DNA of 64,000 nt. Origin: Streptosporangium album (GTDB lineage Bacteria; Actinomycetota; Actinomycetes; Streptosporangiales; Streptosporangiaceae). Positions 8,761-18,531 of this stretch are shown piece after piece; within the stretch, counting starts at the first letter, position 1, and each line of letters starts with the position of its first letter. The notes beneath the pieces were generated by a model that did not search any database, had not been told where the DNA came from, and saw only the letters and a list, made by a program, of their open reading frames with translations. The DNA lies in contig NZ_JACHJU010000001.1 in the NCBI RefSeq assembly GCF_014203795.1, forward strand, positions 930,001 through 994,000. Direction: 5' to 3'. A program made the position numbers and the translations under genes.

Positions 8761-10656
8761 GTGGCAGAACCCGGGGAAGCCGGTGGTGCGTCCTGTGAAC
8801 GGACCACCTCGGCGCACAGTCTCAAGACGCCGCTGCGCGCGTTCCTCCGTACCGAGACCAGCAGTGCCGTAGCCCTGCTCATCGCGACACTGGCCGCTCT
8901 CGCCTGGGCGAACCTCGGCCCGTCGTCGTACGACGCCGTCTGGGGGACGCCGCTGTCCGTCACCGCCGACGGTTTCGGCGTCTCCCTGGGCCTGCGTCAG
9001 TGGGTCAACAGCGGGCTGATGACGTTCTTCTTCTTCGTCGTCGGGCTGGAGGCGCGCCGCGAGTTCGACATGGGAGAGCTACGGGACCGGCGGCGGCTCG
9101 TGCTGCCACTCGCCGCAGGCCTCGGCGGGATGATCGTGCCCGTCGCGATCTACCTCGGCATGAACGCGGGCCGCCCCTCCGCGCACGGCTGGGGCGCGGC
9201 GATGTCGACGGACACGGCGTTCGCGCTCGGCATGCTCGCACTGTTCGGGTCCCGCTTCCCGGCACGGCTGCGGACCTACCTGCTCACGATCACCGTGGTC
9301 GACGACCTCGTCGCGCTCGGGGTCATCACGATCTTCTACAGCGAGCAGGTCAGGCTGGGGGCGCTGCTGGCCGGGGCCGGGATTTTCTGCCTGATCCTGC
9401 TCATCCGCGCGGCCGGCGTGCTCCGCGGGCTCCCCTACGCGCTGCTCGGAGCCGCGGCGTGGGTGGCGCTCCTCAAGTCCGGCGTCGAGCCCATCGTCAT
9501 CGGCCTGGCCATGGGGCTGCTGACCTACGCGTCCCCGGCCGCGCGCGGCGATCTCGAACGCGCGACGGATCTCTTCCGGCTCTTCCGCGAGCAGCCGACG
9601 CCGCAGCTCGCACGTTCGGCCAGTATGGGGCTGGCCTCGACGATCTCACCGAACGAGCGTCTGCAGCAGCTCTACCACCCCTGGGTGAGCTATCTCATCG
9701 TGCCGCTCTTCGCGCTCTCGAACGCGGGGATAACGATCAGTGGCGAGTTCCTGGCGCGGGCTCTCACCTCACCGATCACCCTGGGGATCCTGCTGGCCTA
9801 CATCGCGGGCAAGCCGATCGGGATCATCGGTTCCTCCCTGCTCGTCACGTGGCTGAGCCGCGGCCGCATCCGCCCGCCCGTCGGCTGGGCCGCCGTCACC
9901 GCCACCGGCACGATCGCCGGCATCGGCTTCACCGTGTCCCTGCTGATCGCCACTCTCGCCTTCAGCGGCCCACAGCTGGAGCAGGCGAAGTTCGGCATCC
10001 TCACGGCGGCGCTCTGCGCGCCCCTCATGACCTGGATCGTCTACCGGGTGACCGCGCTGCTCCCCAAGCGACGCCGGATCCGGGCGCTGCTGGGCACCGC
10101 CGAGAGCATCATCGACCTTGCCGCCCCCGTCGATCCGGACCGCGACCACCTGCGCGGTCCGCGGGAAGCGCCGGTGACCGTGGTCGAGTACGGGGACTTC
10201 GAGTGCCTCTACTGCGGCCAGGCGGAGTCGGTCATCCGTGAGCTGCTCGCCGACCTCGGCGACGTCCGCTACGTGTGGAGGCACCTGCCGCTGCACGACG
10301 TCCATCCCTATGCCCAGCTCGCGGCGGAGGCGACGGAGGCGGCGGCCGAGCAGGGGTCGTTCTGGGAGATGCACGACCTCCTGCTCGACCACCAGGGCGC
10401 TCTCCGGGTCGGCGATCTGATCGGCTACGCCGAGGAGCTCGGGCTCGACGTCGACCGGTTCCACGACGACCTGCGCGACGGCGCCGGAGCCGCCCGGATC
10501 GCCGAGGACGTCGACTCCGCCGATCTGAGCGGTGTGTCCGGGACACCGACGTTCTTCATCAACGGGCGGCGGCACCACGGGGCCTACGACATCGCCACCC
10601 TCACGTCGGCCGCCCGGGCCGCCCGGGCGCGCGCGGCCCTGAAGTCATGGTCGTGA
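8761..10656 (+). CDS. nhaA: NhaA-type Na+/H+ antiporter fused to DsbA-like thioredoxin domain
   Basis: 631 aa. Residues ~20-430 are a multi-TM NhaA antiporter: [41 protein letters not shown], and [12 protein letters not shown] with the paired aspartates that bind Na+/H+ in NhaA. Residues ~445-625 form a DsbA/thioredoxin-like domain ([16 protein letters not shown], a CLYC redox motif; [14 protein letters not shown] with the cis-Pro). The antiporter exports Na+ for protons at the inner membrane; the C-terminal domain may couple redox state to transport. Such fusions recur in actinobacteria and some proteobacteria. GTG start after GAGGAG. Convergent with glpK. Confidence 0.9.
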   Translation: MAEPGEAGGASCERTTSAHSLKTPLRAFLRTETSSAVALLIATLAALAWANLGPSSYDAVWGTPLSVTADGFGVSLGLRQWVNSGLMTFFFFVVGLEARREFDMGELRDRRRLVLPLAAGLGGMIVPVAIYLGMNAGRPSAHGWGAAMSTDTAFALGMLALFGSRFPARLRTYLLTITVVDDLVALGVITIFYSEQVRLGALLAGAGIFCLILLIRAAGVLRGLPYALLGAAAWVALLKSGVEPIVIGLAMGLLTYASPAARGDLERATDLFRLFREQPTPQLARSASMGLASTISPNERLQQLYHPWVSYLIVPLFALSNAGITISGEFLARALTSPITLGILLAYIAGKPIGIIGSSLLVTWLSRGRIRPPVGWAAVTATGTIAGIGFTVSLLIATLAFSGPQLEQAKFGILTAALCAPLMTWIVYRVTALLPKRRRIRALLGTAESIIDLAAPVDPDRDHLRGPREAPVTVVEYGDFECLYCGQAESVIRELLADLGDVRYVWRHLPLHDVHPYAQLAAEATEAAAEQGSFWEMHDLLLDHQGALRVGDLIGYAEELGLDVDRFHDDLRDGAGAARIAEDVDSADLSGVSGTPTFFINGRRHHGAYDIATLTSAARAARARAALKSWS

Positions 10657-10687
10657 CCTCGCGGGACCGCGCGCCCCCTTTTCCTCC

Positions 10688-12205
10688 TCAGCCGACGTCG
10701 ACCCAGTCGAGGGTCCGGTCGACGGCCTTCTTCCAACCGGCGTACCCCTCGGCCCGCTGCTCGTCGGACCACTGCGGCTGCCAGCGCCGGTCCTCGTTCC
10801 AGTTCTGCTTCAACTCCTCCGTCGACTTCCAGAACCCGACCGCCAGCCCCGCCGCGTAGGCCGCCCCCAGCGCCGTGGTCTCGGCCACCACCGGCTTGGA
10901 CACCGGCACCCCCAGCACATCGGCCTGGATCTGCATGCACAGCTCGTTGGCCGTGACCCCGCCGTCGACCCGCAGCACATCCAGCGCCACCCCCGAATCC
11001 TGCCGCATCGCCTCGACCACATCCCGGCTCTGGTAACAGATCGCCTCCAACGTGGCCCGCGCGATATGCGCGTTGGTGTTGAACCGCGACAGCCCCACGA
11101 TCGCCCCCCGCGCGTCCGATCGCCAGTACGGCGCGAACAGCCCCGAGAAGGCCGGCACGAAGTACACCCCGCCGTTGTCGGCCACCTGCCGGGCCAGCGC
11201 CTCACTCTCCGACGCCCCCGAGATGATCCCCAGCTGATCCCGCAACCACTGCACCGCCGAACCGGTCACCGCGATCGACCCCTCCAGCGCGTACACCGGC
11301 CGATCCGCCCCGAACTGGTAACAGACCGTGGTCAGCAGCCCGTTCTTCGACCGCACCAGCTCATGCCCGGTGTTCAGCAACAGGAAGTTCCCCGTGCCGT
11401 AGGTGTTCTTGGCCTCCCCCACCTCGAAACACACCTGCCCCACCGTGGCCGCCTGCTGGTCACCGAGATCACCCGAGAGCGGCACCTCACCCCGCAACGG
11501 ACCGTTGCTTCTGGTCAGGCCGTAGAAGCCGGGGTTGGAGGAGGGCTGGATCTCGGGCAGCATCTGCCGGGGGATGGTGAAGAAGGACAGCAGTTCGTCG
11601 TCCCAGTCGAGCGTCTCCAGGTCCATGAGCATCGTCCGGCTGGCATTGGTCGGGTCGGTGACGTGCACACCGCCGTCCAGGCCGCCGGTGAGGTTCCACA
11701 GCAGCCACGTGTCGGTGTTGCCGAATATCGCCTCACCGGCCTCGGCCGCCTGGCGGACCCCGTCGACGTTCTCCAGGATCCACTGGATCTTGCCGCCTGA
11801 GAAGTAGGTGGCCGGCGGCAGACCGGCCTTCCGCCTGATGACGTCCCCCCTCCCGTCGCGGTCCAGCGCCGCCGCGATCCGGTCGGTCCGGGTGTCCTGC
11901 CAGACGATGGCGTTGTAGTAGGGGCGGCCGGTGATCCGGTTCCAGACCACGGCCGTCTCGCGCTGGTTGGTGACGCCGAGCGCGGCGAGGTCGGACGCCG
12001 ACAGGTTCGCCCTGTTCAGCGTCGTCTCGATCACCGCGCGGGTGCGCTCCCAGATCTCCGTGGGGTTGTGCTCGACCCAGCCGGCCCGCGGCAGGATCTG
12101 CTCGTGTTCGAGCTGGTGGCAGGCGATCTCGTTGCCACCGTGGTCGAAGATCATGAAGCGGGTGCTCGTGGTTCCCTGGTCGACGGCTCCGACGAAGTCA
12201 GGCAT
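10688..12205 (-). CDS. glpK: Glycerol kinase (copy 1, with glpF)
   Basis: 505 aa FGGY kinase. The N-terminus has [15 protein letters not shown] (ATP phosphate loop); further on are [27 protein letters not shown] and [20 protein letters not shown], all typical of GlpK. It phosphorylates glycerol to sn-glycerol-3-phosphate with ATP in the cytoplasm. It lies 45 bases downstream of glpF in one operon. A second kinase at 14203-15720 is clearly homologous (same motifs) but diverged. Codon third positions shift within the gene: ~10860-11510 favours G-ending codons (GGG, GTG, GCG), while the 5' part favours C-ending codons, so the gene looks mosaic. Confidence 0.95.
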   Translation of the reverse strand: MPDFVGAVDQGTTSTRFMIFDHGGNEIACHQLEHEQILPRAGWVEHNPTEIWERTRAVIETTLNRANLSASDLAALGVTNQRETAVVWNRITGRPYYNAIVWQDTRTDRIAAALDRDGRGDVIRRKAGLPPATYFSGGKIQWILENVDGVRQAAEAGEAIFGNTDTWLLWNLTGGLDGGVHVTDPTNASRTMLMDLETLDWDDELLSFFTIPRQMLPEIQPSSNPGFYGLTRSNGPLRGEVPLSGDLGDQQAATVGQVCFEVGEAKNTYGTGNFLLLNTGHELVRSKNGLLTTVCYQFGADRPVYALEGSIAVTGSAVQWLRDQLGIISGASESEALARQVADNGGVYFVPAFSGLFAPYWRSDARGAIVGLSRFNTNAHIARATLEAICYQSRDVVEAMRQDSGVALDVLRVDGGVTANELCMQIQADVLGVPVSKPVVAETTALGAAYAAGLAVGFWKSTEELKQNWNEDRRWQPQWSDEQRAEGYAGWKKAVDRTLDWVDVG

Positions 12206-12250
12206 GGGTGCTCTCCTTCAAACATGGGTCGGCTGCGGGGGCAGCGCCTT

Positions 12251-13078
12251 TCAGGCGGTCTCGTAGTCGGCCGGCGCCGGCACACGGCCCGCGCCGGGGT
12301 CCTCTTCCGCGGGCAGGAAACGGGCCACCAGAACCTGGTAGAGGCCCGCACCGAGTAGTCCGCCGATCACCGGTGCCACGATGGGTACCCAGAAATAGAG
12401 CTGGCCGTACTGATCCTGCCAGGCCGTCTCATAACCGGTGAGGAACGACGCGAGCCGGGGCCCGAAGTCACGCGCCGGGTTGATGGCGTAGCCGGCGTCG
12501 GTGCCCCAGGCCATGCCGATCGCCACCACGATCAGGCCGACGACGAAGGGCGCGAGGTTGGCCGCGGGTGACGAGTTGCGCGCGTCGGTGACGGCCAGGA
12601 TCAGGAAGAGCAGGATCGCGGTGCCGATGATCTGGTCGCGGAACCCGCCCCAGGTGCCGACCGGCAGTTCTCCGTTGCCCGGCAGGGTGGAGAAGACGCC
12701 CTGGGTCTTGACCGTGAACCCGGGGTCGACTTTGGCGAGGACCTCGGAGTAGTTCCACCGCACGATCAGGGCCGCCACGAACGCGCCCGCGGTCTGGGCC
12801 AGGGAGTAGGGCAGCACCTTGCGCCAGGAGAAGCCCTTGAAGGCCGCGAGGGCGATCGTGACCGCCGGGTTGAGGTGCGCCCCGCTGATCCGGGCCGCCA
12901 CGTAGACGCCCAGGGTGACGCCCAGTCCCCACGCCCACGAGATGCTGTCGTGGTCGCCGATGCCGCCGGCGACCACCTGGGCGACGACCCCTACCCCGAA
13001 CAGGATCAGGATCATGGTCCCCGCGAACTCGGCGGCCAGCTCACCGAGTAGTCCTCTGGCCTTCAGTCGTTCCGCCAC
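12251..13078 (-). CDS. glpF: Glycerol facilitator / aquaglyceroporin
   Basis: 275 aa MIP family channel. Both NPA boxes are intact: SGAHLNPAVTIAL and GYAINPARDFGPR (the D after NPAR is characteristic of glycerol facilitators rather than water-only aquaporins). About six TM helices, with a short charged C-terminal tail. It passively imports glycerol, which the adjacent GlpK traps as glycerol-3-phosphate. First gene of the glpF-glpK operon, divergent from an IclR regulator across a 319-bp region. Confidence 0.93.
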   Translation of the reverse strand: MAERLKARGLLGELAAEFAGTMILILFGVGVVAQVVAGGIGDHDSISWAWGLGVTLGVYVAARISGAHLNPAVTIALAAFKGFSWRKVLPYSLAQTAGAFVAALIVRWNYSEVLAKVDPGFTVKTQGVFSTLPGNGELPVGTWGGFRDQIIGTAILLFLILAVTDARNSSPAANLAPFVVGLIVVAIGMAWGTDAGYAINPARDFGPRLASFLTGYETAWQDQYGQLYFWVPIVAPVIGGLLGAGLYQVLVARFLPAEEDPGAGRVPAPADYETA

Positions 13079-13397
13079 GTCTCCTCCTCACGGTGCCGTG
13101 CTGCTTCACCAGCCCGCGCCGGGGCTCCGCGGGGAGCCGGGTGCCGGCGGATGGCCGTGCAGGAAACCGCCCGAGGAGGCGGTCCTCTTGGCTGTTCGGG
13201 ACGTTAGGCGCGAAAAGTGACCGGGTCAACGGCAGGCTGACGACAATGTCGAACACTGGTCAGGAATACCTGTCGGTAGTAAAATCGGCGGGCTGTGAGA
13301 CAGCGCTCGGAGCCCGGCGACGCCGGTAGAGCGGAGACCGTCTCTTGATGGGTGCCGACATTGCCTGACGACCACCGTCCCGTTCACCACCACCCTC
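13079..13397. promoter_or_regulatory. glpF / iclR divergent intergenic region
   Basis: 319 bp with no convincing gene. It must contain the promoters of the glpF-glpK operon (minus) and of iclR (plus). A near-palindrome TGTCGAACA (13247-13255) and an AT-richer stretch around 13279 (TAGTAAAAT) are the only candidate elements I see. By analogy with actinobacterial gyl/glp loci it is the likely binding region of the IclR protein. Exact sites uncertain. Confidence 0.4.
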
Positions 13398-14165
13398 ATG
13401 CCCGGCTCCGTCCAGTCGATTGAGCGCGGGGCGGCCATCCTGCGGCTGCTCGCCCGGAGCCCGGGACAGCTGGGCATCGGGGAGATCGCCGGCTCCCTGG
13501 GCCTGGCCAGGAGCACCGCCCACGGCCTCGTGCGCACCCTCCAGCGCGTCGGTTTCGTGGAGCAGGACCGGGTGACGTCCAAATACCAGCTGGGGGCGGC
13601 GCTGCTCCACCTCGGCACCAGCTATCTCGACGTCAACGAGCTGCGTTCGCGCGCGATCAACTGGGCCGACGCGCTGGCCGCGCGCAGCGGGGAGGCGGTC
13701 AGGATCGGGACGGTCCTCGACGGCCAGGTCCTCGTGGTCCACCATGTCTTCCGGCCCGACGACACCCTCCAGACACTCGACGTCGGATCGCTGCTGCCCA
13801 TGCACGCCACCGCGCTCGGCAAGGTGCTGCTGGCCTACGACTCCGGGGCGGCCGCCGCCGTGCGGGGCGGGGATCTCCAGGCTCGCACCCGCCGGACCAT
13901 CACCACCCCCAGGGCTCTGACCAGGGCTCTGACCAGGACCAGGGAGGTAGGTTGGGTGACCGAGGTCGAGGAGATGACCGTCGGGGAAGCGGGCATCGCC
14001 GCACCGATCCGCGGCTACGGCGGCCTGGTGGTGGGGGCCATGGGCATCTCCGGCGCGGTGGAGCGGATCTGCGACAGCAGAGGGCAACCGAACTCCGCTC
14101 TGGTGACCTATGTTCGAGATGCGGCCCGTGCCGTGTCCCGGGACCTCGGGGCGTCCCGATACTGA
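13398..14165 (+). CDS. IclR family regulator of glycerol metabolism
   Basis: 255 aa. Winged HTH near the N-terminus ([40 protein letters not shown]), then a GAF-like IclR effector domain ([30 protein letters not shown]). It is flanked by glpF-glpK (divergent) and a second glpK (37 bases downstream), the arrangement of GylR-type regulators that repress glycerol use and respond to glycerol-3-phosphate. Residues ~175-187 contain a short direct duplication (ALTRALTRT). No clear Shine-Dalgarno, possibly leaderless. Confidence 0.88.
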   Translation: MPGSVQSIERGAAILRLLARSPGQLGIGEIAGSLGLARSTAHGLVRTLQRVGFVEQDRVTSKYQLGAALLHLGTSYLDVNELRSRAINWADALAARSGEAVRIGTVLDGQVLVVHHVFRPDDTLQTLDVGSLLPMHATALGKVLLAYDSGAAAAVRGGDLQARTRRTITTPRALTRALTRTREVGWVTEVEEMTVGEAGIAAPIRGYGGLVVGAMGISGAVERICDSRGQPNSALVTYVRDAARAVSRDLGASRY

Positions 14166-14202
14166 CCGTCCCGCAGCCGCCCACGTTCCAGGTGAGGACG
14201 CC

Positions 14203-15720
14203 ATGCCCACGCGCTACGTGATGGCCATCGACCAGGGCACGACGTCGACGCGGTGCATCCTCTTCGACCATCGGGGACATCTCGTCTCGGTGACCCAGCA
14301 AGAACACCGGCAGTACTTCCCCCGGCCGGGATGGGTCGAGCACGACGCGGTCGAGATCTGGCGCAACCTGGAGCGGATCGGGCCCCGGGCGCTCGCCCAG
14401 GCCGGTGTCGGCCCCGAGCAGGTGGCGGCCATCGGCATCGCCAACCAGCGGGAGACGACCGTCCTGTGGGACAGGAGGACCGGCGAGCCCGTCGGCCGGG
14501 CCGTCGTATGGCAGGACACGCGGACCGGCGCCCTGGTGGAGGAGCTCTCCCACCGGCCGGAGGCGAAGACGGTGCAGGAACGCTGCGGTCTGCCGCTCGC
14601 CGCCTACTTCTCCGCGCCACGCATCCGCTGGCTCCTCGACCACACCCCGGGCCTCCGGGAGCGCGCCGAGCGCGGCGAGGTGCTCTTCGGGACGATGGAG
14701 AGCTGGCTCATCTGGAACCTGACCGGCGGGCCGGACGGCGGTGTCCACGTCACCGACGTCACCAACGCCAGCCGTACCCTGCTGATGGATCTGGCCACCC
14801 TGGAGTGGGACGAGGAGCTTCTCGCCTTCTTCGGCATCCCCCGCCGGATGCTGCCGCGGATCCGGCCGTCGGCGGAGACGTACGGCACCGCCCGGCGGAT
14901 CTTTCCCGGCGTGCGCATCGCCGCAGCGCTCGGCGACCAGCAGGCGGCGCTGTTCGGGCAGAACTGCTTCGCCTCCGGCGAGGCCAAATGCACCTACGGG
15001 ACGGGCAGCTTCCTGCTGCTCAACACCGGGACCGTACCGGTCCGCTCGGCCCACGGCCTGCTGACGACCGTCGGCTACCAGATCGGCGAGCAACCGGCGG
15101 CGTACGCGCTGGAGGGGCCGATCGCCGTCACCGGCGCGCTGGTGCAGTGGTTCCGTGACGGGCTGGGCCTCATCAGCAGCGCGCCGGAGATCGAGACACT
15201 TGCCCGGACCGTGCAGGACAACGGCGGCTGTTACATCGTCCCCGCGTTCGCCGGGCTCTTCGCGCCGCACTGGCGCAGCGAGGCGCGGGGGGTCATCGTG
15301 GGGCTGACCTCCTACGTCACCAAGGGGCATCTGGCCCGAGCCGTGCTGGAGGCGACCGCGTGGCAGACCCGCGAGGTGGTCGACGCGATGAACGCCGACT
15401 CCGGCCTGGCGTTGAAGACGCTCAAGGTCGACGGCGGCATGACCGCCGACAACCTCCTCATGCAGATCATCGCCAACGTGCTGGACGTGCCCGTCGAGCG
15501 TCCCATGGCGGTCGAGACCGTGTCCCTCGGCGCGGCCTACGCGGCGGGTCTCGCCGTCGGATACTGGCCGGACCTCGAGGTGCTCCGGCGTAACTGGCAT
15601 CGGGCCGCGCAGTGGAGCCCGCGCATGGACCCCCGGCTCCGTACCGAGGAGCACGTCAACTGGCAGCGGGCCGTCGAACGCGCCCTGGGCTGGGTCAGGC
15701 CGGTGCCCGGCCCCGGCTGA
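14203..15720 (+). CDS. glpK: Glycerol kinase (copy 2)
   Basis: 505 aa from ATG 14203 with AGGTGAGGAC upstream; a longer in-frame extension to 14110 overlaps iclR and is rejected. FGGY kinase motifs: [68 protein letters not shown]. Same length as copy 1 but clearly diverged, and it is cotranscribed with iclR rather than glpF. It may serve as a differently regulated or inducer-forming kinase, making the glycerol-3-phosphate that releases IclR. Functional difference between the two copies is inferred only. Confidence 0.93.
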   Translation: MPTRYVMAIDQGTTSTRCILFDHRGHLVSVTQQEHRQYFPRPGWVEHDAVEIWRNLERIGPRALAQAGVGPEQVAAIGIANQRETTVLWDRRTGEPVGRAVVWQDTRTGALVEELSHRPEAKTVQERCGLPLAAYFSAPRIRWLLDHTPGLRERAERGEVLFGTMESWLIWNLTGGPDGGVHVTDVTNASRTLLMDLATLEWDEELLAFFGIPRRMLPRIRPSAETYGTARRIFPGVRIAAALGDQQAALFGQNCFASGEAKCTYGTGSFLLLNTGTVPVRSAHGLLTTVGYQIGEQPAAYALEGPIAVTGALVQWFRDGLGLISSAPEIETLARTVQDNGGCYIVPAFAGLFAPHWRSEARGVIVGLTSYVTKGHLARAVLEATAWQTREVVDAMNADSGLALKTLKVDGGMTADNLLMQIIANVLDVPVERPMAVETVSLGAAYAAGLAVGYWPDLEVLRRNWHRAAQWSPRMDPRLRTEEHVNWQRAVERALGWVRPVPGPG

Positions 15721-15750
15721 CGGCGAGGAGATCCCCGAACGCCTGCGGCC

Positions 15751-16569
15751 CTACACCGCGAAGACGGCGTTGTAGGTGACCTCGGCGAGCACCTGCTGGC
15801 CGGAGGCGTTGGGATGGAAGTAGTCCCAGGGGCTGAGCTGGGACAGCGCGAACGGATAGCCGAAGACGGCGCCGCCGTCGTAGCGGCAGGTGGCCTGCTC
15901 CGCGCAGACGCCGGCCAGCACCGCGTTGAACTCGGTCACTCTCGTGCGTACCCGCTCACGCCTGTCGGCGTCGGCCTGGCCGGTGGAGCGGGGGTTGGCC
16001 AGCATCGACCTGCAGATGCCGAGGGTGGCCCAGGCGGCGCGGGCCGAGGAGCTGTCCTTGCCGACCTCCCAGAGCCGCTTGATGTCGGGGATGCTGGAGA
16101 CGAAGATCTCCGCAGCGGGCAGGCCGGTGGTGAGCGTCTGCATCGCCGTACGGAACCTGGCCTCGAAGTCGGCCACCGAGGTCATCCCCGACTCCGAGGA
16201 CGTGCAGGCGTCGTTGGCGCCGATCAGGATCGTGACGTAGCCGGCTCCCTGGGAGACGGCCTGCTGGGCCTGCCCGGCCATGTCGGCGACCTTCGCGCCC
16301 GTGCGGCCGTCGTTGTAGGCGACAAGGGAGAGGCTGTCGGCCCGCAGGCGCCGGTAGTGGCTGTTGACCGCCGAACTGGACCCGGTGGACCAGGATCGGG
16401 AGGGGCAGTCGAGGTAGAAGCCGCAGGCGTTGAACCCGCGGGTGATGGAGTCACCCATCGAGGCCATGGTGCCGATGGCGGCCGAGGAGGTGTCCGCCAC
16501 GGCGGTCGCCGGGGCGGACACGAGGATCACTGCCGCGATGAGGGTGAGGGTCCGGCGGGGGATGTTCAA
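15751..16569 (-). CDS. Secreted SGNH/GDSL hydrolase
   Basis: 272 aa from TTG 16569 with GGAGG at the right distance; starts further upstream lack a Shine-Dalgarno. Signal peptide NIPRRTLTLIAAVILVSA, then cleavage near ATAVA. SGNH blocks: SMGDSITRG (block I Ser), ILIGANDAC (block III Asn, GxND), and DYFHPNASG (block V Asp-x2-His). Cysteines suggest disulphides. By family it is an extracellular esterase or lipase. The upstream region carries the palindrome at 16654-16671. Confidence 0.87.
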   Translation of the reverse strand: MNIPRRTLTLIAAVILVSAPATAVADTSSAAIGTMASMGDSITRGFNACGFYLDCPSRSWSTGSSSAVNSHYRRLRADSLSLVAYNDGRTGAKVADMAGQAQQAVSQGAGYVTILIGANDACTSSESGMTSVADFEARFRTAMQTLTTGLPAAEIFVSSIPDIKRLWEVGKDSSSARAAWATLGICRSMLANPRSTGQADADRRERVRTRVTEFNAVLAGVCAEQATCRYDGGAVFGYPFALSQLSPWDYFHPNASGQQVLAEVTYNAVFAV

Positions 16570-16653
16570 TCTGGCCTCCAGGGTTTCCCCCGATCGACTC
16601 TGCTGATCAGAATGTCGGCGCGTTTCACCCCGTTGACAAGAATCCATTACAAG

Positions 16654-16671
16654 TTACTGACCAGCCAGTAA
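16654..16671. promoter_or_regulatory. TTACTG/CAGTAA inverted repeat, TetR-type operator candidate
   Basis: TTACTGACCAGCCAGTAA: perfect 6-bp arms with a 6-bp spacer and extra symmetric positions inside. It lies 85 bases upstream of the SGNH hydrolase start and 237 bases upstream of the M48 peptidase gene. The form resembles TetR-family operators (FadR/KstR-like). No tetR gene is adjacent, so a regulator in trans is implied. Confidence 0.45.
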
Positions 16672-16907
16672 GGACTCTTTCCGGTCACGCCACGGACATC
16701 ATCACGGCGTCCATCGCCCCAACGTAACCCGGCGCGGCCGTCTGTCCCCGGACGACACTCGCAGGTGTCGGCCTCAGGACGCGCGCCCCGCCAGGAGCGC
16801 CGCGGACCGCTCCGCGGCCCTCCGTTCCACGATCATCCGCAGGGCGCGAGAGGGGCTCCACTAAGGTCTTGCACACTTATCCCCCTCATCACGGAGTTCC
16901 TCCCCCT

Positions 16908-18380
16908 ATGACCACCGCACTCCGGGCCACACTGGCCTTCGCCCTCCTCGCCGGCTTCTACGTCCTGGTCGGGCTCATCCTCGCGGCCGCCGTGTTCTTC
17001 GACGTCTCGCTGTTCATCGACTTCCACGCCAACGCACTGAAGATCGCCGGCCTGCTGACCCTCGCGGCCGGCGCGCTCGTCCGCGCGCTGTGGATGGTCA
17101 GCCGCAGAAAGGACGGCGAGCAGCCGGGTGTGGCGGTCTCCCGGGAGCACGAGCCGGAGCTGTGGCGGACGGTCGAGGAACTGGCCCGGCGCGTGCAGAC
17201 CTCGCCGCCCGACGAGATCCGCCTGGTCGCCGAGGTGAACGCCGCGGTCTCCGAGGACACCCGCCTGCTCGGCCTGCGCGCCACCGGGCGCCGCATGTAC
17301 ATCGGGTTGCCGCTGCTGCAGATCCTCACCGTCGACGAGATGCGTGCCGTACTCGGCCACGAGCTGGGCCACTACAGCGGGGCGCACACCCGGCTCGGCG
17401 CGCCCGTCTACCGCGGCAGGGTGGCGCTGGTCGCGGCCGTCCAGGGGCTGGGCGGCCATCCCCTGGTACAGCGGCTGTTCTCCTCCTACGCGAAGCTCTA
17501 CCTGCGCGTCTCGCAGGCCGTCTCGCGCCGCCAGGAGCTGGAGGCCGACGCGTTCGCGGTCTCCATCGCGGGCAGGGAGGCGATGGCGGGCGCGCTGCGC
17601 GAGATCCACATCGCCGCGCTGGCATGGGAGCGGTTCATGGAGCACTACATGGCCCTGGCCGGATCGGGCGGCAACCGTCCCGCGGAGGTGCTGGCGGGAT
17701 TCCGCGCGATGCTGAGCGACCCCGCCGGGCAGGCCGAGCTGGCCAGAGCCGGTGAGCAGCCCGAGGAGACCTCTCCCTACGACTCCCATCCCAGCCTGCG
17801 GGAGCGGCTCGCCGCGATCGCCCTGCTGCCCGAGCCGGAGCACGCGCCCGACCCCCGGCAGGCGACCGCGCTCCTGGTCGACCCGGCGGTCGCCGCGGGC
17901 GCCGTCGAGCACACCGTCTGGAGTCCCGAGGCGCTGGCCGGATTGCGGCCGGTGTCCTGGGAGGACCTCGTCGCGCAGGGAATGTACGACATGCGCAACG
18001 CCGAGGCGCTGCACGACCTGTCCGTCGCCGGGCAGCGTGTCATGGGCGCCCCTGTGCCCTATCTCGACGCGGCCTTCGAGGCACTCGCCCAGGGACGGCA
18101 CGCCGCCCTGGAGGCCGAGCTGCGACAGCTCGGCTGGAACCCCTCCGACACGCTGCTCGCGAACGTGCTGGGACAGGCCCTGGAGGCGACGCTGATCCAG
18201 CACGGCCAGGCACGGTGGACGCTCTCCTGGTCGGCTCCCGCCCGGCTGCTGTTCACGGACGGCGAGGAGGTCACGGTCACCCGGTACGCGGCAAAGGTGG
18301 CCGCCGACCCCTCGGAGGTCCCCGGTATGCGCGCCTGGCTGGCGGGGCTGGGCGTCGCACCCGACTACACCCCCGCCTGA
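16908..18380 (+). CDS. M48 family membrane metallopeptidase (HtpX-like)
   Basis: 490 aa from ATG 16908 (GGAG 11 bases upstream); the in-frame ATG at 16869 is less likely. Two N-terminal TM segments (ALLAGFYVLVGLILAAAVFF; ALKIAGLLTLAAGALVRAL). The catalytic helix AVLGHELGHYSGAH gives the HExxH zinc site, and ELEADAFAV supplies the third zinc ligand. The ~200-residue C-terminal extension has no family I recognise. Probably a membrane-associated zinc protease with its active site in the cytosol, by analogy with HtpX. Confidence 0.88.
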   Translation: MTTALRATLAFALLAGFYVLVGLILAAAVFFDVSLFIDFHANALKIAGLLTLAAGALVRALWMVSRRKDGEQPGVAVSREHEPELWRTVEELARRVQTSPPDEIRLVAEVNAAVSEDTRLLGLRATGRRMYIGLPLLQILTVDEMRAVLGHELGHYSGAHTRLGAPVYRGRVALVAAVQGLGGHPLVQRLFSSYAKLYLRVSQAVSRRQELEADAFAVSIAGREAMAGALREIHIAALAWERFMEHYMALAGSGGNRPAEVLAGFRAMLSDPAGQAELARAGEQPEETSPYDSHPSLRERLAAIALLPEPEHAPDPRQATALLVDPAVAAGAVEHTVWSPEALAGLRPVSWEDLVAQGMYDMRNAEALHDLSVAGQRVMGAPVPYLDAAFEALAQGRHAALEAELRQLGWNPSDTLLANVLGQALEATLIQHGQARWTLSWSAPARLLFTDGEEVTVTRYAAKVAADPSEVPGMRAWLAGLGVAPDYTPA

Positions 18381-18531
18381 AGCGGCGCCCCCCTTGCGGG
18401 GACCACGGGATCCTCACCCGAGTTTTTAGCATCCTTGTGATGGCGGACGGCAACGGACGGAGCAGAATAGGGACAGATGCCACAAAGTACGCGAAATATC
18501 TCTTTTCGCCGCGCGTCGAGAGGATGCCCCG

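Noticed and set aside
14110..14202. N-terminal extension of the second glycerol kinase
   Set aside because: It overlaps iclR and precedes the conserved [16 protein letters not shown] start, which has its own AGGTGAGGAC.
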